From VYFG01 sp965213885 (lineage in GTDB: Bacteria; Pseudomonadota; Gammaproteobacteria; Arenicellales; Poriferihabitantaceae), in assembly GCA_965213885.1 (NCBI GenBank), contig OZ243919.1, positions 124,001 to 188,000 of the forward strand: a stretch of 64,000 nt of DNA, in the 5' to 3' direction. The position numbers were made by a program, and so were the translations under genes. Under the pieces are notes generated by a model. It did no database searches, was not told the DNA's origin, and worked only from the letters and a program-made list of their open reading frames with translations. This document shows positions 30,472 to 39,691 of this stretch, piece after piece (within the stretch, counting starts at the first letter, position 1; each line of letters starts with the position of its first letter).

Positions 30472-32103
30472 ATGTCAGCTAAAGAAGTCGTATTCGGCGA
30501 ACAGGCCCGGGCCCGCATGATCAAGGGCGTCAATACCCTGGCCGAGGCGGTCAAGGTAACCCTGGGACCCAAGGGTCGCAACGTTGTCCTGGACAAGTCC
30601 TTCGGCGCTCCCACCGTCACCAAGGACGGTGTTTCCGTGGCCAAGGAAATTGAGCTCAAGGACAAGCTCGAAAACATGGGTGCCCAGATGGTCAAGGAAG
30701 TTGCTTCCAAGACGTCCGATGTGGCCGGTGACGGAACCACCACCGCGACCGTTCTGGCCCAGTCCATGGTGCTGGAGGGCATGAAGGCCGTCGCTGCCGG
30801 CATGAACCCGATGGATCTGAAACGCGGCATCGACAAGGCCGTGGTATGCGCCGTCGAGAGCCTCAAGGAACTGTCCCGCCCCTGCGCCGATCACAAGGAG
30901 ATCGCCCAGGTCGGCACCGTGTCCGCCAATGCGGACACCGCCATCGGCAATATCATCGCCGAGGCCATGGAGAAGGTGGGCAAGGAAGGTGTCATCACCG
31001 TTGAAGAGGGCAATGTGCTCGATAACGAACTGGATGTCGTTGAAGGCATGCAGTTCGATCGCGGCTACCTGTCACCCTATTTCATCAACAACCAGGACAG
31101 CATGTCGGTGGAACTGGAGAGTCCCTATATCCTGATTCACGACAAGAAGATCTCCAATATCCGTGATCTGCTGCCTACCCTGGAGGGTGTCGCCAAGGCC
31201 AGCCGTCCGCTGATGGTGATCGCCGAGGACGTTGACGGGGAAGCCCTGGCAACCCTGGTGGTCAACAACATCCGCGGCATCGTCAAGGTGTGCGCGGTGA
31301 AGGCTCCCGGTTTCGGCGATCGCCGCAAGGCCATGCTGGAGGACATCGCGATCCTCACCGGCGGCCGCGTGGTCAGCGAAGAGGTCGGCATGAGCCTGGA
31401 AGGCGTTTCCCTGGAAGATCTGGGTCAGGCCAAACGCATCCAGGTTACCAAGGAGAACACCACCATCATTGATGGGGCGGGCGCCAGCACGGACATCGAG
31501 GCCCGCGTCGGTGCCATCCGGGTCCAGATCGAGGAGGCGACTTCCGATTACGACCGCGAGAAGATGCAGGAACGTGTGGCCAAGCTGGCCGGAGGCGTTG
31601 CTGTCATCAAGGTCGGCGCCGCCACTGAAGTGGAAATGAAGGAAAAGAAGGCCCGCGTTGAAGACGCACTGCATGCCACCCGTGCCGCGGTGGAAGAGGG
31701 CGTGGTACCCGGCGGCGGGGCCGCCCTGGTTCGCTGCGTCGATTCCGTCAAGGAAGTTTCCGGTGACAACCCCGATCAGGACATGGGTGTTCGCATCGTC
31801 CTGCGTTCGCTGGAGGAACCCCTGCGCCAGATCGTTGCCAATGCCGGTGACGACGCGTCCGTGGTACTCAACGCGGTCGCCCAGAACACGGGGTCCTACG
31901 GCTACAATGCCACCACCAGCGACTACGGTGACATGATCGAAATGGGCATTCTGGATCCCACGAAGGTTGCCCGCACCGCGCTGCAGAACGCCGCTTCTAT
32001 CGCCGGCCTCCTGGTAACCACCGAGGCCATGGTCGCGGAGATTCCGGAAGAGAAGCCGGCACCCCCGATGCCCGATATGGGCGGAATGGGCGGCATGATG
32101 TAA
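30472..32103 (+). CDS. groEL: Chaperonin GroEL
   Basis: A 543-residue subunit of the 14-mer folding chamber. ATP-site blocks TLGPKGRNVVLDKSFGAP (about 29-46) and GDGTTTATVLAQ (86-97), the apical domain with VEGMQFDRGYLSPYF, and the C-terminal GVVPGGGAALV are all present. It ends with the flexible MPDMGGMGGMM tail. A GAGAGGA ribosome site precedes the ATG. An intrinsic terminator follows 25 bases after the stop. Confidence 0.99.
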   Translation: MSAKEVVFGEQARARMIKGVNTLAEAVKVTLGPKGRNVVLDKSFGAPTVTKDGVSVAKEIELKDKLENMGAQMVKEVASKTSDVAGDGTTTATVLAQSMVLEGMKAVAAGMNPMDLKRGIDKAVVCAVESLKELSRPCADHKEIAQVGTVSANADTAIGNIIAEAMEKVGKEGVITVEEGNVLDNELDVVEGMQFDRGYLSPYFINNQDSMSVELESPYILIHDKKISNIRDLLPTLEGVAKASRPLMVIAEDVDGEALATLVVNNIRGIVKVCAVKAPGFGDRRKAMLEDIAILTGGRVVSEEVGMSLEGVSLEDLGQAKRIQVTKENTTIIDGAGASTDIEARVGAIRVQIEEATSDYDREKMQERVAKLAGGVAVIKVGAATEVEMKEKKARVEDALHATRAAVEEGVVPGGGAALVRCVDSVKEVSGDNPDQDMGVRIVLRSLEEPLRQIVANAGDDASVVLNAVAQNTGSYGYNATTSDYGDMIEMGILDPTKVARTALQNAASIAGLLVTTEAMVAEIPEEKPAPPMPDMGGMGGMM

Positions 32104-32127
32104 TCAGGCCGTTCATCGGAGACCGCG

Positions 32128-32153
32128 AAAGCCCCGCCCCTGGCGGGGCTTTT
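32128..32153 (+). terminator. Intrinsic terminator of groESL
   Basis: AAGCCCCGCC pairs with GGCGGGGCTT around a short loop and is followed by a T-run (TTTT within CTTTTG). It ends the groESL operon just after groEL. Confidence 0.85.
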
Positions 32154-32242
32154 GCCGTCCTTCCCCGTACGGTTTTCCCCGGCGTCGGCATCCGGATCCT
32201 GCCAGGGAATGGCAGGGGCATAACAGCATGGCCGCAAGCTGT

Positions 32243-32248
32243 TAGAAT
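32243..32248 (+). promoter_or_regulatory. Possible -10 box (TAGAAT) of glyQS
   Basis: TAGAAT lies 50 bases before the glyQ ATG and after the groEL terminator, where the glyQS promoter is needed. No strong -35 is recognised. Confidence 0.35.
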
Positions 32249-32298
32249 CCGTTCATCGGCAGTGAACCGGCGGGAGCGGCGTCCCGGTCTCCCGGCGA

Positions 32299-33243
32299 AT
32301 GTCCGAAGTTGGCCTGATAAACCCGAAGATTCACTTGACCTTCCAAGATCTCATATTGAGGCTGCAGAATTACTGGGCCGGGAAAGGATGCGTCATCATG
32401 CAGCCCTACGACATGGAAGTGGGCGCGGGCACGTTCCACACGGCGACATTCCTCGCCGCTGTGGGACCGGAGCCGTTTCACACCGCCTATGTCCAGCCGT
32501 CGCGCCGGCCCACGGACGGCCGCTACGGCGACAACCCGAACCGCCTGCAGCATTACTTCCAGTACCAGGTGATCCTGAAGCCCTCACCGGACAATTTCCA
32601 GGACCTGTATCTGGATTCCCTGCGTGAGCTGGGATTCGACCTTCTGAAGGATGATGTCCGGTTCGTCGAGGACGACTGGGAATCACCGACGCTCGGCGCC
32701 TGGGGGCTCGGCTGGGAGGTGTGGCTGAACGGCATGGAGGTCAGCCAGTTCACCTATTTCCAGCAGGTCGGCGGCCTCGATTGCAAACCGGTCACCGGTG
32801 AAATCACCTATGGCCTTGAACGGATCGGCATGTACCTCCAGGGCGTGGACAGCATATTTGACCTCGTCTGGAACGATGGTCCTGCCGGACGTTACACCTA
32901 TCGCGACATCTACCACCAGAACGAAGTCGAGCAGTCCGCCTACAATTTTGACCACGCCAACGTGGATTTCCTGCTGGACCAGTTCAATGAGGCGGAAAGC
33001 ATGTGCCGGCTGCTGCTTGCCGAGAAGCTGCCGCTACCCGCCTATGAGCAGGTGCTGACCGCGTCCCACAGCTTCAACCTGCTGGATGCACGACACGCCA
33101 TCGGCGTCACCGAGAGGGCACGCTATATCGGCCGCGTGCGCGCCATGGCCCGGGGCGTGGCCCAGGCCTACTACGAAAGCCGCGAAGCCCTGGGATTTCC
33201 CCGGGGCCGTACCCCGCGCCGGCGGAGACGGAGAAGCGCCTGA
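32299..33243 (+). CDS. glyQ: Glycine-tRNA ligase alpha subunit
   Basis: The catalytic class II subunit of the (alpha-beta)2 bacterial glycyl-tRNA synthetase, 314 residues. The family text LTFQDLILRLQNYWAGKGCV, QPYDMEVGAGTFHTATFL, YVQPSRRPTDGRYGDNPNRL and DDWESPTLGAWGLGWEVW contains the class II motifs. A basic C-terminal tail (RGRTPRRRRRRSA) is longer than in E. coli. The stop overlaps the glyS start by one base (TGATG). Confidence 0.98.
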   Translation: MSEVGLINPKIHLTFQDLILRLQNYWAGKGCVIMQPYDMEVGAGTFHTATFLAAVGPEPFHTAYVQPSRRPTDGRYGDNPNRLQHYFQYQVILKPSPDNFQDLYLDSLRELGFDLLKDDVRFVEDDWESPTLGAWGLGWEVWLNGMEVSQFTYFQQVGGLDCKPVTGEITYGLERIGMYLQGVDSIFDLVWNDGPAGRYTYRDIYHQNEVEQSAYNFDHANVDFLLDQFNEAESMCRLLLAEKLPLPAYEQVLTASHSFNLLDARHAIGVTERARYIGRVRAMARGVAQAYYESREALGFPRGRTPRRRRRRSA

Positions 33244-35375
33244 TGGCTGTCGCCCGACGCAGGCCAGTGGCAGCCCGCCCCCGCAACCTGTTGCTGGAGA
33301 TCGGCACCGAGGAACTGCCGCCGAAGTCACTGAAGTCGCTGGGCGAATGCTTTGCAAGGGCCGTGCACGAGGCCCTGCACGAAGCCGGCGTAGGCCCCGA
33401 AGGCGGTGACTCCTGCCGCTGGTACGCCACGCCGCGCAGGCTCGCGGTCTGGGTGGGGAAGGTGAAACCGCGCCAGCCCGACAGGATCGAGGAACGCAGG
33501 GGGCCCTCGGTCCGTGCGGCATTCGACGAGCATGGCAGGCCCACGCCCGCCGCCCTCGGGTTTGCCAGGTCCTGCGGTGTCGGTGTGGACAGACTGGGCC
33601 GGCAGGCCACCGCCCAGGGTGAGTGGCTCCTGTACCGGCGCAAGGTAGCGGGGGAGCGTATCCGTGACATCGTGGAGCGGGCTCTGGAACAGGCCATACG
33701 CGGATTGCCCGTTGCCAGGCGAATGCGCTGGGGGGGCGGCACCGAGGAATTTGTCCGGCCGGTTCACTGGCTGCTGGCCATGTACGGCAGCGAGGCGCTG
33801 AAGGTTTCCGCCCTGGGGCAGAAGGCCGGGAAGTGCACCTATGGCCACCGTTTCCACTCCCGTGGGGAGATCCGCATCCTGTCGGCGGACCGCTATCTCG
33901 ATACGCTGAAGAAGGAGGGGCTGGTGATCGCCGACTACGGGGAACGGCAGAAACTGATCGTGCGACAGGTGACCAGGCTCGCCCGTCGCAACGGCGGCAC
34001 GGCGGTCATGGACCCGGCATTGCTGGATGAAGTCACCGGGCTGGTCGAATGGCCCCAGGCACTGTACGGGGAGTTCGACCGCCGGTTCCTGAAAGTGCCC
34101 CCGGAAGTGCTCGTTTCATCCATGCAGGACCATCAGAAGTATTTCCACCTGGAAGACGGCCGGGGCAGGCTGCTGCCGGGATTCATCACCGTGAGCAACA
34201 TTCGCAGCCGCTCCCCCAAACGGGTTCGAAGCGGCAACGAAAGGGTGCTGCGGGCGAGGTTGGCGGATGCCGAGTTTTTCTGGCTGAGTGACCAGAAGCA
34301 GCCTCTGGCCAGCCGGCGCGGGGCCCTCGACCGGGTGCTTTTCCACGAGCGGCTGGGCTCCATCGGGGCCAAGGTGGAGCGGATTCGCGCCCTGGCCCTG
34401 AAGGTCGCCGGTCCGGTCGGGGCCAACACGGAACTGGTGACGCGTGCCAGCGATCTTTGCAAGACGGACCTGGTGACGGACCTGGTGGGGGAGTTTCCGG
34501 AACTGCAGGGGATCGTCGGCGGCTACTATGCCTCCGCCAGCGGCGAGGACAGGGCGGTGAGCAACGCGATCCGGGAGCACTACAGGCCCAGGTTCGCCGG
34601 GGACGGACTGCCCCGCGGGAGTGTTTCCCGTTGTCTGGCCCTTGCGGACCGCGTCGACAGCCTCGCGGGCATTTTCGCCTGCGGAGAGCTTCCCTCCGGC
34701 GACAGGGATCCCTATGCCCTGCGGCGGGCGGCCCTGGGAATTCTCCGGATCCTGATTGAGGAGCGCATCGATCTCGATCTTTATCGGCTGATCGAACTGG
34801 CCATGCGCCAGATCGATCGCCATGGAGAAAACCTGGACACTTCCGATGCAACCGTGCAGCAGGTCTTCGGCTTTGTCACCGAACGGTTGCGGGCCTATTA
34901 CCTGTCCATGGGGTTCGATGCCCTTGAAATCGCTGCCGTGGTGGCGGTAGCAACCCGCAGCCCGCTGGATTTTCACCGCCGCCTGACTGCGGTGCACGAC
35001 TTCTTCGGCAACGAGCCCGAGGCGGCACGGTCACTGGCATCCGCGAACAAGCGGATCGTCAACATCCTGGCAAACCAGGAGATCGACGAAGGCAGAATCC
35101 CGGATGCCGCGCTGCTCAGGGAGCCGGCGGAGATCGCGTTGGCGAAGAAGCTGGACAAGGTCGGCGCCAAGGCCGGCCAGCATCTTGCCGGGGGGCGCTA
35201 CGGCCGGGGACTGATGGCATTGGCAAGTCTGAAGAAACCGGTGGACAGGTTCTTCGACCGGGTCATGGTCATGGACGGGGATCCTGCTGTCAGGTGCAAC
35301 CGGCTGGCGCTGTTGGCCAGGATCCGTGGGCTGTTCCTGGCGGTGGCGGATATCTCCGTGGTCAGGGCGGAATGA
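33243..35375 (+). CDS. glyS: Glycine-tRNA ligase beta subunit
   Basis: A 710-residue beta subunit that binds tRNA-Gly, near the family length of about 690. It has the N-terminal LLLEIGTEELPPKSLKSLGE, the central PPEVLVSSMQDHQKYFHL block, GDRDPYALRRAALGILRIL and a C-terminal DALR-type anticodon-binding region with RLALLARIRGLF. The N-terminus carries about 13 extra basic residues. It is translationally coupled to glyQ and overlaps the MazG-like gene. Confidence 0.98.
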   Translation: MAVARRRPVAARPRNLLLEIGTEELPPKSLKSLGECFARAVHEALHEAGVGPEGGDSCRWYATPRRLAVWVGKVKPRQPDRIEERRGPSVRAAFDEHGRPTPAALGFARSCGVGVDRLGRQATAQGEWLLYRRKVAGERIRDIVERALEQAIRGLPVARRMRWGGGTEEFVRPVHWLLAMYGSEALKVSALGQKAGKCTYGHRFHSRGEIRILSADRYLDTLKKEGLVIADYGERQKLIVRQVTRLARRNGGTAVMDPALLDEVTGLVEWPQALYGEFDRRFLKVPPEVLVSSMQDHQKYFHLEDGRGRLLPGFITVSNIRSRSPKRVRSGNERVLRARLADAEFFWLSDQKQPLASRRGALDRVLFHERLGSIGAKVERIRALALKVAGPVGANTELVTRASDLCKTDLVTDLVGEFPELQGIVGGYYASASGEDRAVSNAIREHYRPRFAGDGLPRGSVSRCLALADRVDSLAGIFACGELPSGDRDPYALRRAALGILRILIEERIDLDLYRLIELAMRQIDRHGENLDTSDATVQQVFGFVTERLRAYYLSMGFDALEIAAVVAVATRSPLDFHRRLTAVHDFFGNEPEAARSLASANKRIVNILANQEIDEGRIPDAALLREPAEIALAKKLDKVGAKAGQHLAGGRYGRGLMALASLKKPVDRFFDRVMVMDGDPAVRCNRLALLARIRGLFLAVADISVVRAE

Positions 35376-35740
35376 TGGGGGAGAAGCAGGACCGGGACAG
35401 GAATTCGTTTGTGGAAATGATGGCGGAGGTTCGCGCCTTCCACCGCAAGCACCGTTTCAGGGAGAGGGGCGGGGAGGATCTGGTGTACCGCCTTGCCCTG
35501 ATGACAGAGGAGCTCGGCGAGATCGCCGACTGCGTGACCAAGGGGAAGTCGCGGGACCAACTGGCCACGGAATGCGCCGATCTGCTGATCCTGCTCATGG
35601 GCAACGCGGTCGCTGCAAACTTCGACCTCGGCGAGGCGTTCTGGCGCAAGATGGCGGAAGTCAACCAGCGGGGCGAGCGCATCGTGGATGGCAGGGTGCG
35701 CGTAACCGCCTACCGCGACGAAGAGGAAACCGGGCACTGA
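35372..35740 (+). CDS. MazG-like nucleotide pyrophosphohydrolase domain protein
   Basis: A 122-residue all-alpha protein. The divalent-metal site of the MazG/phosphoribosyl-ATP pyrophosphohydrolase superfamily is visible as EELGEI (E-E-x-x-E) near 48-53 and ECADLLI (E-x-x-D) near 72-78. Related proteins hydrolyse non-canonical or excess NTPs. It starts within the glyS stop (ATGA overlap) and so is read through from glyQS, an unusual partner for it. The exact substrate is unknown. Confidence 0.8.
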   Translation: MMGEKQDRDRNSFVEMMAEVRAFHRKHRFRERGGEDLVYRLALMTEELGEIADCVTKGKSRDQLATECADLLILLMGNAVAANFDLGEAFWRKMAEVNQRGERIVDGRVRVTAYRDEEETGH

Positions 35741-36037
35741 GCCGCACTCGGGGATGGTGGCAAAGTCAACACCTGCATGGGCCGGAGGGGCGCCCGGTAC
35801 GGGTGCGGTTTCGTTCGGCGTCGATCCGCCGATTGGCGGCAGGCCAGGACGGGGGACGCGTGCGCCAATCCCCGGGCCGGTCATAGTCATTATTCATCCA
35901 TCGGTGATTTTGTTACCATCCCGGGGATCAGAGGCTTTCCCTTTTGGCGCAGACAACCCAATTCCTCCCGATGACTGCCGGCCTGGGGGCATCACATTCC
36001 GTGCATTCCGGTACCGGAATCTGTCCGTGACGGACTG
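35741..36037. other. Gap between the MazG-like gene and gmhB
   Basis: About 300 bases without a convincing ORF, terminator or strong promoter. The second half is less GC-rich and could hold the promoter for gmhB-plsC. Confidence 0.3.
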
Positions 36038-36616
36038 ATGGATTCCACCAGGATAGTCGTTGTGGGCCGTGACGGCGTCATCAACCGGGATTCCGACGAC
36101 GGCATCAGGTCGCCGGCGGAGTGGGAACCGTTGCCCGGCAGCCTCGAGGCAATCGCCCGACTGTGCCATGCCGACTACCGTGTCGTGGTGATGACCAACC
36201 AGCCCGGCATCGCGAGGGGACATTTGACCCTGAATGCCCTGAACCGCATTCATCAGGAGATGCTCAAGCATCTGCATGCCCTTGGCGGGGAAATCGATGC
36301 GATCTTCTTCTGTCCTCATGGGCCCGGCGATGGATGCCGGTGCCGCAAGCCCCTGCCGGGCCTGTTTGCTGACCTGCAGCAACGCCTGAAATGCAATCTC
36401 AACGGCGTGGATGCCGTGGGAGACTCCCTGCAGGACCTGCGGGCCGCCCGGGCTGCACACGCCAATCCCGTGCTGGTGCGTACCGGAAGAGGCCTCGGGA
36501 CCGAGGCCGCCCTGACCGCCGGGGAGGACGCCGGCGAAATCGGCGAAGTGGCGGTCCACGACGACCTTGCGGCGTACGTGGAATCATTGCGTGACCGGGG
36601 GCTCCTGGCCTCATGA
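36038..36616 (+). CDS. gmhB: D-glycero-beta-D-manno-heptose 1,7-bisphosphate 7-phosphatase-like protein with altered nucleophile
   Basis: A HAD-superfamily GmhB of 192 residues for ADP-heptose (LPS core) synthesis. Conserved parts are RDGVINRDSDDGIRSPAEW, TNQPGIARG, the Zn-binding CPHGPGDGCRCRKP, PGLFADLQ, GDSLQDLRAA and PVLVRTGRG. HAD motif I should read LDRDG, where the first Asp is the phosphorylated nucleophile. Here it reads VGRDG, so a GGC Gly stands where GAC Asp is expected, and only the second Asp remains. Either the enzyme is inactive or there is a base error or strain variant. The stop overlaps the plsC start (ATGA), the usual gammaproteobacterial order. Confidence 0.88.
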   Translation: MDSTRIVVVGRDGVINRDSDDGIRSPAEWEPLPGSLEAIARLCHADYRVVVMTNQPGIARGHLTLNALNRIHQEMLKHLHALGGEIDAIFFCPHGPGDGCRCRKPLPGLFADLQQRLKCNLNGVDAVGDSLQDLRAARAAHANPVLVRTGRGLGTEAALTAGEDAGEIGEVAVHDDLAAYVESLRDRGLLAS

Positions 36617-37329
36617 CCGGAGTCAGATCGCTGATCTACCTGGTGGGACAGATTGTCAGCGCGGTCATCATCGAAATCGCCATACTGCTGAGCATGCCGT
36701 TTCCCCGCCGCGTCACGGACCGGGTGATCGGCACCTGGGCAAAGTTCAATATCTGGACGCTGAAAGTGGTGTGCGGACTCGACTACCGGGTTCAGGGACT
36801 GGAAAATCTCCCCGACGGGCCGACCATCGTCATCTCCAATCACCAGTCAGCCTGGGAAACGCTCTGTTTCCAGCTGTTCTTCCCGCCGGTTTCCTTCGTC
36901 CTCAAGCGTCAGCTCCTGTGGATTCCGATCTTTGGCTGGGGGCTCGCAGCCTACCAACCCGTCGCCATTGACCGGTCAAAGAAGATGCGCGCACTGGACC
37001 AGCTGATCCATCAGGGAATCGAAAGGCTGTCCAACGGCAGGTGGCTGGTGATCTATCCCGAGGGGACCCGGATGATGCCAGGTTCCCCGGGCACGTTTCA
37101 GGCGGGAGGCGCCATGATATCCAGCAGGTCGGGGGCGCCGATTCTTCCGGTGGCGCATAACGCGGGCGTGTTCTGGCCGCGCAGGAGTTTTCTCAAGTAC
37201 CCGGGCACCATCGACGTGGTGATTGGCGCACCGGTCTGGCCCGAAGGGAGAAAGGCGCGTGCGATCAATGGAGAGGTGGAAAACTGGATCCGGGCCCGAA
37301 TGTCCGAACTGCCCGGGACCCGGGGCTGA
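36613..37329 (+). CDS. plsC: 1-acyl-sn-glycerol-3-phosphate acyltransferase
   Basis: A 238-residue membrane acyltransferase making phosphatidic acid. A hydrophobic N-terminal segment (about 8-28) precedes motif I NHQSAWE (76-82), in which His-x4-Glu replaces the textbook His-x4-Asp, as is common in this branch. The substrate motif EGTR is at 150-153, preceded by VIYP, and a proline motif lies in APILPVAHNAG. It is translationally coupled to gmhB and is the last gene before the convergent ksgA. Confidence 0.94.
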   Translation: MTGVRSLIYLVGQIVSAVIIEIAILLSMPFPRRVTDRVIGTWAKFNIWTLKVVCGLDYRVQGLENLPDGPTIVISNHQSAWETLCFQLFFPPVSFVLKRQLLWIPIFGWGLAAYQPVAIDRSKKMRALDQLIHQGIERLSNGRWLVIYPEGTRMMPGSPGTFQAGGAMISSRSGAPILPVAHNAGVFWPRRSFLKYPGTIDVVIGAPVWPEGRKARAINGEVENWIRARMSELPGTRG

Positions 37330-37428
37330 CACAGGGGGTGCCGGCCGGCGCCGGGGAACCGGGCTCCGTCCCGGCAATGCCCGGGATGCACCATCCGCGA
37401 ATTCCTGCCGCGCCGCGCGGCGGTGATT

Positions 37429-38235
37429 TCACGAGCGCCGGGCGATCACGGTTGACAGCCGGACGTAATCCCCGGGTCCCAGGGCTTCTGCCCGCAGCGA
37501 GGACTCGATCCCGGCCTCGTGGAACTGCGCCGGCGTGACGAGTTCACGCAGCGTGTTTCGCAGTGTCTTGCGGCGCCGGGAAAATGCCGCGGACACCAGC
37601 TGGCCCACCAGCCCGCGGTCCATGGCCATTGGAGCAGGGCGGGGGACGAGCCGGACGATGCTGGAATCCACTCTGGGTGGTGGCGTAAAGGCTGCCGGGG
37701 GAACGTCGAACAGCCTTTCGCATTCCAATTCCAGGGCCAGCATGACCGACAGGCGCCCGTAGGCCTTTTCGCCCGGAGCGGCTGCGATCCTGGAGGCGAC
37801 CTCCTTTTGCACCATGAACACCATCGCGTCGATCTGCGGTAGTTGATCGAGCAGGTGGAACAGCAGCGGGGTGGAGATGTTGTAGGGCAGATTGCCCACC
37901 ACGCGGAAGGGTGTATCCGGACAGCGACGCGGCAGAGCGGCCAGGTCGCAGCGCAGGATGTCCATCTCAAGGAGGTTCAGCCGTTCGGGTCCGAAGCGCC
38001 CGCTCAGCCGGGCGATCAGGTCCCGGTCGAGTTCCACTGCCGTGATTTCCGGCAGCCGCTCCAGCAATTGTTCCGTGAGTGCCCCGAGTCCCGGGCCGAT
38101 TTCCAGCAGATTGCAGGGATTGCCGGCACATCCCAACCGGGCGATGCGATCCAGGACCTGCCGGTCATGCAGGAAATGCTGTCCAAACCGCTTGCGCGGT
38201 GGATGCCGGGCCATGGACCTGTCGTCGCCGTTCAT
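37429..38235 (-). CDS. ksgA: 16S rRNA (adenine1518/1519-N6)-dimethyltransferase
   Basis: A 268-residue SAM-dependent methyltransferase that dimethylates two adenines of the 3' hairpin of 16S rRNA. RKRFGQHFLHD opens the protein, the SAM motif LEIGPGLGALT is at 44-54, the acidic AVELDRDL follows, and the catalytic NLPYN is near 114-118. The C-terminal domain has FTPPPRVDSSIVRL and FSRRRKTLRNTL. It lies 3 bases after the pdxA stop on the same strand. Confidence 0.97.
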   Translation of the reverse strand: MNGDDRSMARHPPRKRFGQHFLHDRQVLDRIARLGCAGNPCNLLEIGPGLGALTEQLLERLPEITAVELDRDLIARLSGRFGPERLNLLEMDILRCDLAALPRRCPDTPFRVVGNLPYNISTPLLFHLLDQLPQIDAMVFMVQKEVASRIAAAPGEKAYGRLSVMLALELECERLFDVPPAAFTPPPRVDSSIVRLVPRPAPMAMDRGLVGQLVSAAFSRRRKTLRNTLRELVTPAQFHEAGIESSLRAEALGPGDYVRLSTVIARRS

Positions 38236-38238
38236 GGG

Positions 38239-39252
38239 TCAGGCTCCCCCAGGTGGATTTCCCCCGGAGAATGCCATGGCGAGGCGGATCGCCGAGACCA
38301 GGCTTGAGGCGCTGGCCCGGCCGCTGCCGGCGAGATCAAGCGCAGTGCCGTGATCCACGGAAGTGCGGATCAGCGGCAATCCCAGGGTGACATTGACCAC
38401 CTCACCGAAGTCACGGTGCTTGACCACCGGCAAACCCTGGTCATGGTACATCGCCAGAACGGCGTCCAGATTCCCGAGCACGGACGGCGTGAATGCGGTG
38501 TCTGCCGGAAGGGGACCTGTCAGCCTCATGCCCCCGGACCTGAGGGACTGCATCACCGGGACGATGGTATCGACCTCCTCCGTTCCCATGTGGCCGCTTT
38601 CGCCGGCATGGGGGTTGAGACCGAGGACGCCGATCACCGGCCTGTGCAGTCCGTAGAGGCGGCTGATGTCCCGGTCCACGATCTCGAGGACACGGGTCAG
38701 GTGTTCGCGGGTGATGGCCGGGGGCACTTCCGCGAGGGGCAGGTGGGTCGTCGCCAGGCAGACGCGGAGCCCGGGGCCGGCCAGCATCATCACCGGCATG
38801 TCGCCGCCGACGCGCTTCGAAATCCATTCCGTGTGCCCCCGGAAGGAGATGCCGGCATCGTTGATGACCGCCTTGTGCACCGGGGCAGTGACCATGGCGT
38901 CGGCCCGGCCATCCAGGCACAGGTCGACTGCGGTTTCGATGCCGCGGACAACCGCCCGGGCATTCTCCGGGTCGAGGTGTCCTGCCCTGACGGCCCTGGA
39001 GCCGGGTACGTCGATGACCGGGATCAGTCCCGCACGGTGTGTCGCCGGGGGACTGCCGGGGTCGATGGTCCGGACTTCCACATCGAGTCCCAACGTGCCG
39101 GCACGCCGACGGAGGGTCTTGCTGTCTCCGAGTACGGTAATTGCGGCGGCGTGGGGTTCCGAGAGCGCCATCAGAACGATATCCGGACCGATGCCCGCCG
39201 GTTCGCCGACGGTGACGACAATTCGGGGTAGGCCGGAACGGGTCACGCCCAT
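38239..39252 (-). CDS. pdxA: 4-hydroxythreonine-4-phosphate dehydrogenase
   Basis: A 337-residue NAD-dependent enzyme of pyridoxal 5'-phosphate synthesis. Landmarks are VTVGEPAGIGPDI at the start, TAPVHKAVI, the metal His in FRGHTEW, GLNPHAGESGHMGTEE, and MYHDQGLPVVK with the other metal His residues, followed by TLGLPLIRTSVDHGTA. Order pdxA-ksgA is typical, though surA, which often precedes pdxA, is not here. Confidence 0.97.
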   Translation of the reverse strand: MGVTRSGLPRIVVTVGEPAGIGPDIVLMALSEPHAAAITVLGDSKTLRRRAGTLGLDVEVRTIDPGSPPATHRAGLIPVIDVPGSRAVRAGHLDPENARAVVRGIETAVDLCLDGRADAMVTAPVHKAVINDAGISFRGHTEWISKRVGGDMPVMMLAGPGLRVCLATTHLPLAEVPPAITREHLTRVLEIVDRDISRLYGLHRPVIGVLGLNPHAGESGHMGTEEVDTIVPVMQSLRSGGMRLTGPLPADTAFTPSVLGNLDAVLAMYHDQGLPVVKHRDFGEVVNVTLGLPLIRTSVDHGTALDLAGSGRASASSLVSAIRLAMAFSGGNPPGGA

Positions 39253-39300
39253 TGAGCGCCGGCCGGGATGCGCGGATTTGCCCGTGGCGGTCGTATCCGC

Positions 39301-39654
39301 TCAGTCATTGACTCCCTCCAGCCAGAACAGATCGGCCTCGATCCAGCCAAACCGCTCGAAATCCACCCGGCCCCGGCGGTCGAACACTACCCCCTCGGAC
39401 TGCAGCAGTCCGCGCTGTACGGAATCCCCCCGGCCGTCCTTCCGGAGGCTGATCTCCCCGCGGCTGTTGATGACCCGGTGCCAGGGAACGTTGTCCCCGG
39501 CATTCAGCGCTGCCATGGCGTAGCCCACCTGTCTCGGCCCGGTTCTGACCATTCTGGCAATTCCCCCATAGCTGGCCACCTGCCCGGGAGGAATGCGCCG
39601 GACCACGTGGTAGATCCGCTGGTAAAGGCTTTCGCCGTTCTGGTCATCCGGCAC
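39301..39654 (-). CDS. Alkyltransferase-like protein (ATL), non-catalytic MGMT homologue
   Basis: A 117-residue protein of the MGMT DNA-binding domain. The segment VVRRIPPGQVASYGGIARMV, the helix RQVGYAMAAL and the active-site motif NVPWHRVI are clear. Trp replaces the alkyl-acceptor Cys of PCHR, so it cannot repair directly. ATLs bind O6-alkylguanine and hand it to nucleotide excision repair. The open frame extends to 39717, but the GTG chosen here follows a TATAAT box and gives the normal ATL length. It lies 48 bases upstream of pdxA on the same strand. Confidence 0.88.
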   Translation of the reverse strand: MPDDQNGESLYQRIYHVVRRIPPGQVASYGGIARMVRTGPRQVGYAMAALNAGDNVPWHRVINSRGEISLRKDGRGDSVQRGLLQSEGVVFDRRGRVDFERFGWIEADLFWLEGVND

Positions 39655-39685
39655 GATGGGTCGTCTGGAGTTGGTCTTGGCATGA

Positions 39686-39691
39686 ATTATA
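39686..39691 (-). promoter_or_regulatory. -10 hexamer TATAAT of the atl-pdxA-ksgA operon
   Basis: A perfect TATAAT on the minus strand 31 bases before the GTG start at 39654. It lies inside the longer open frame, which supports the shorter start for the ATL protein. Confidence 0.5.

Noticed and set aside
37330..37428. GC-rich palindromic text between plsC and ksgA as a terminator
   Set aside because: The stems are short and imperfect and are not followed by a T-run in either direction.
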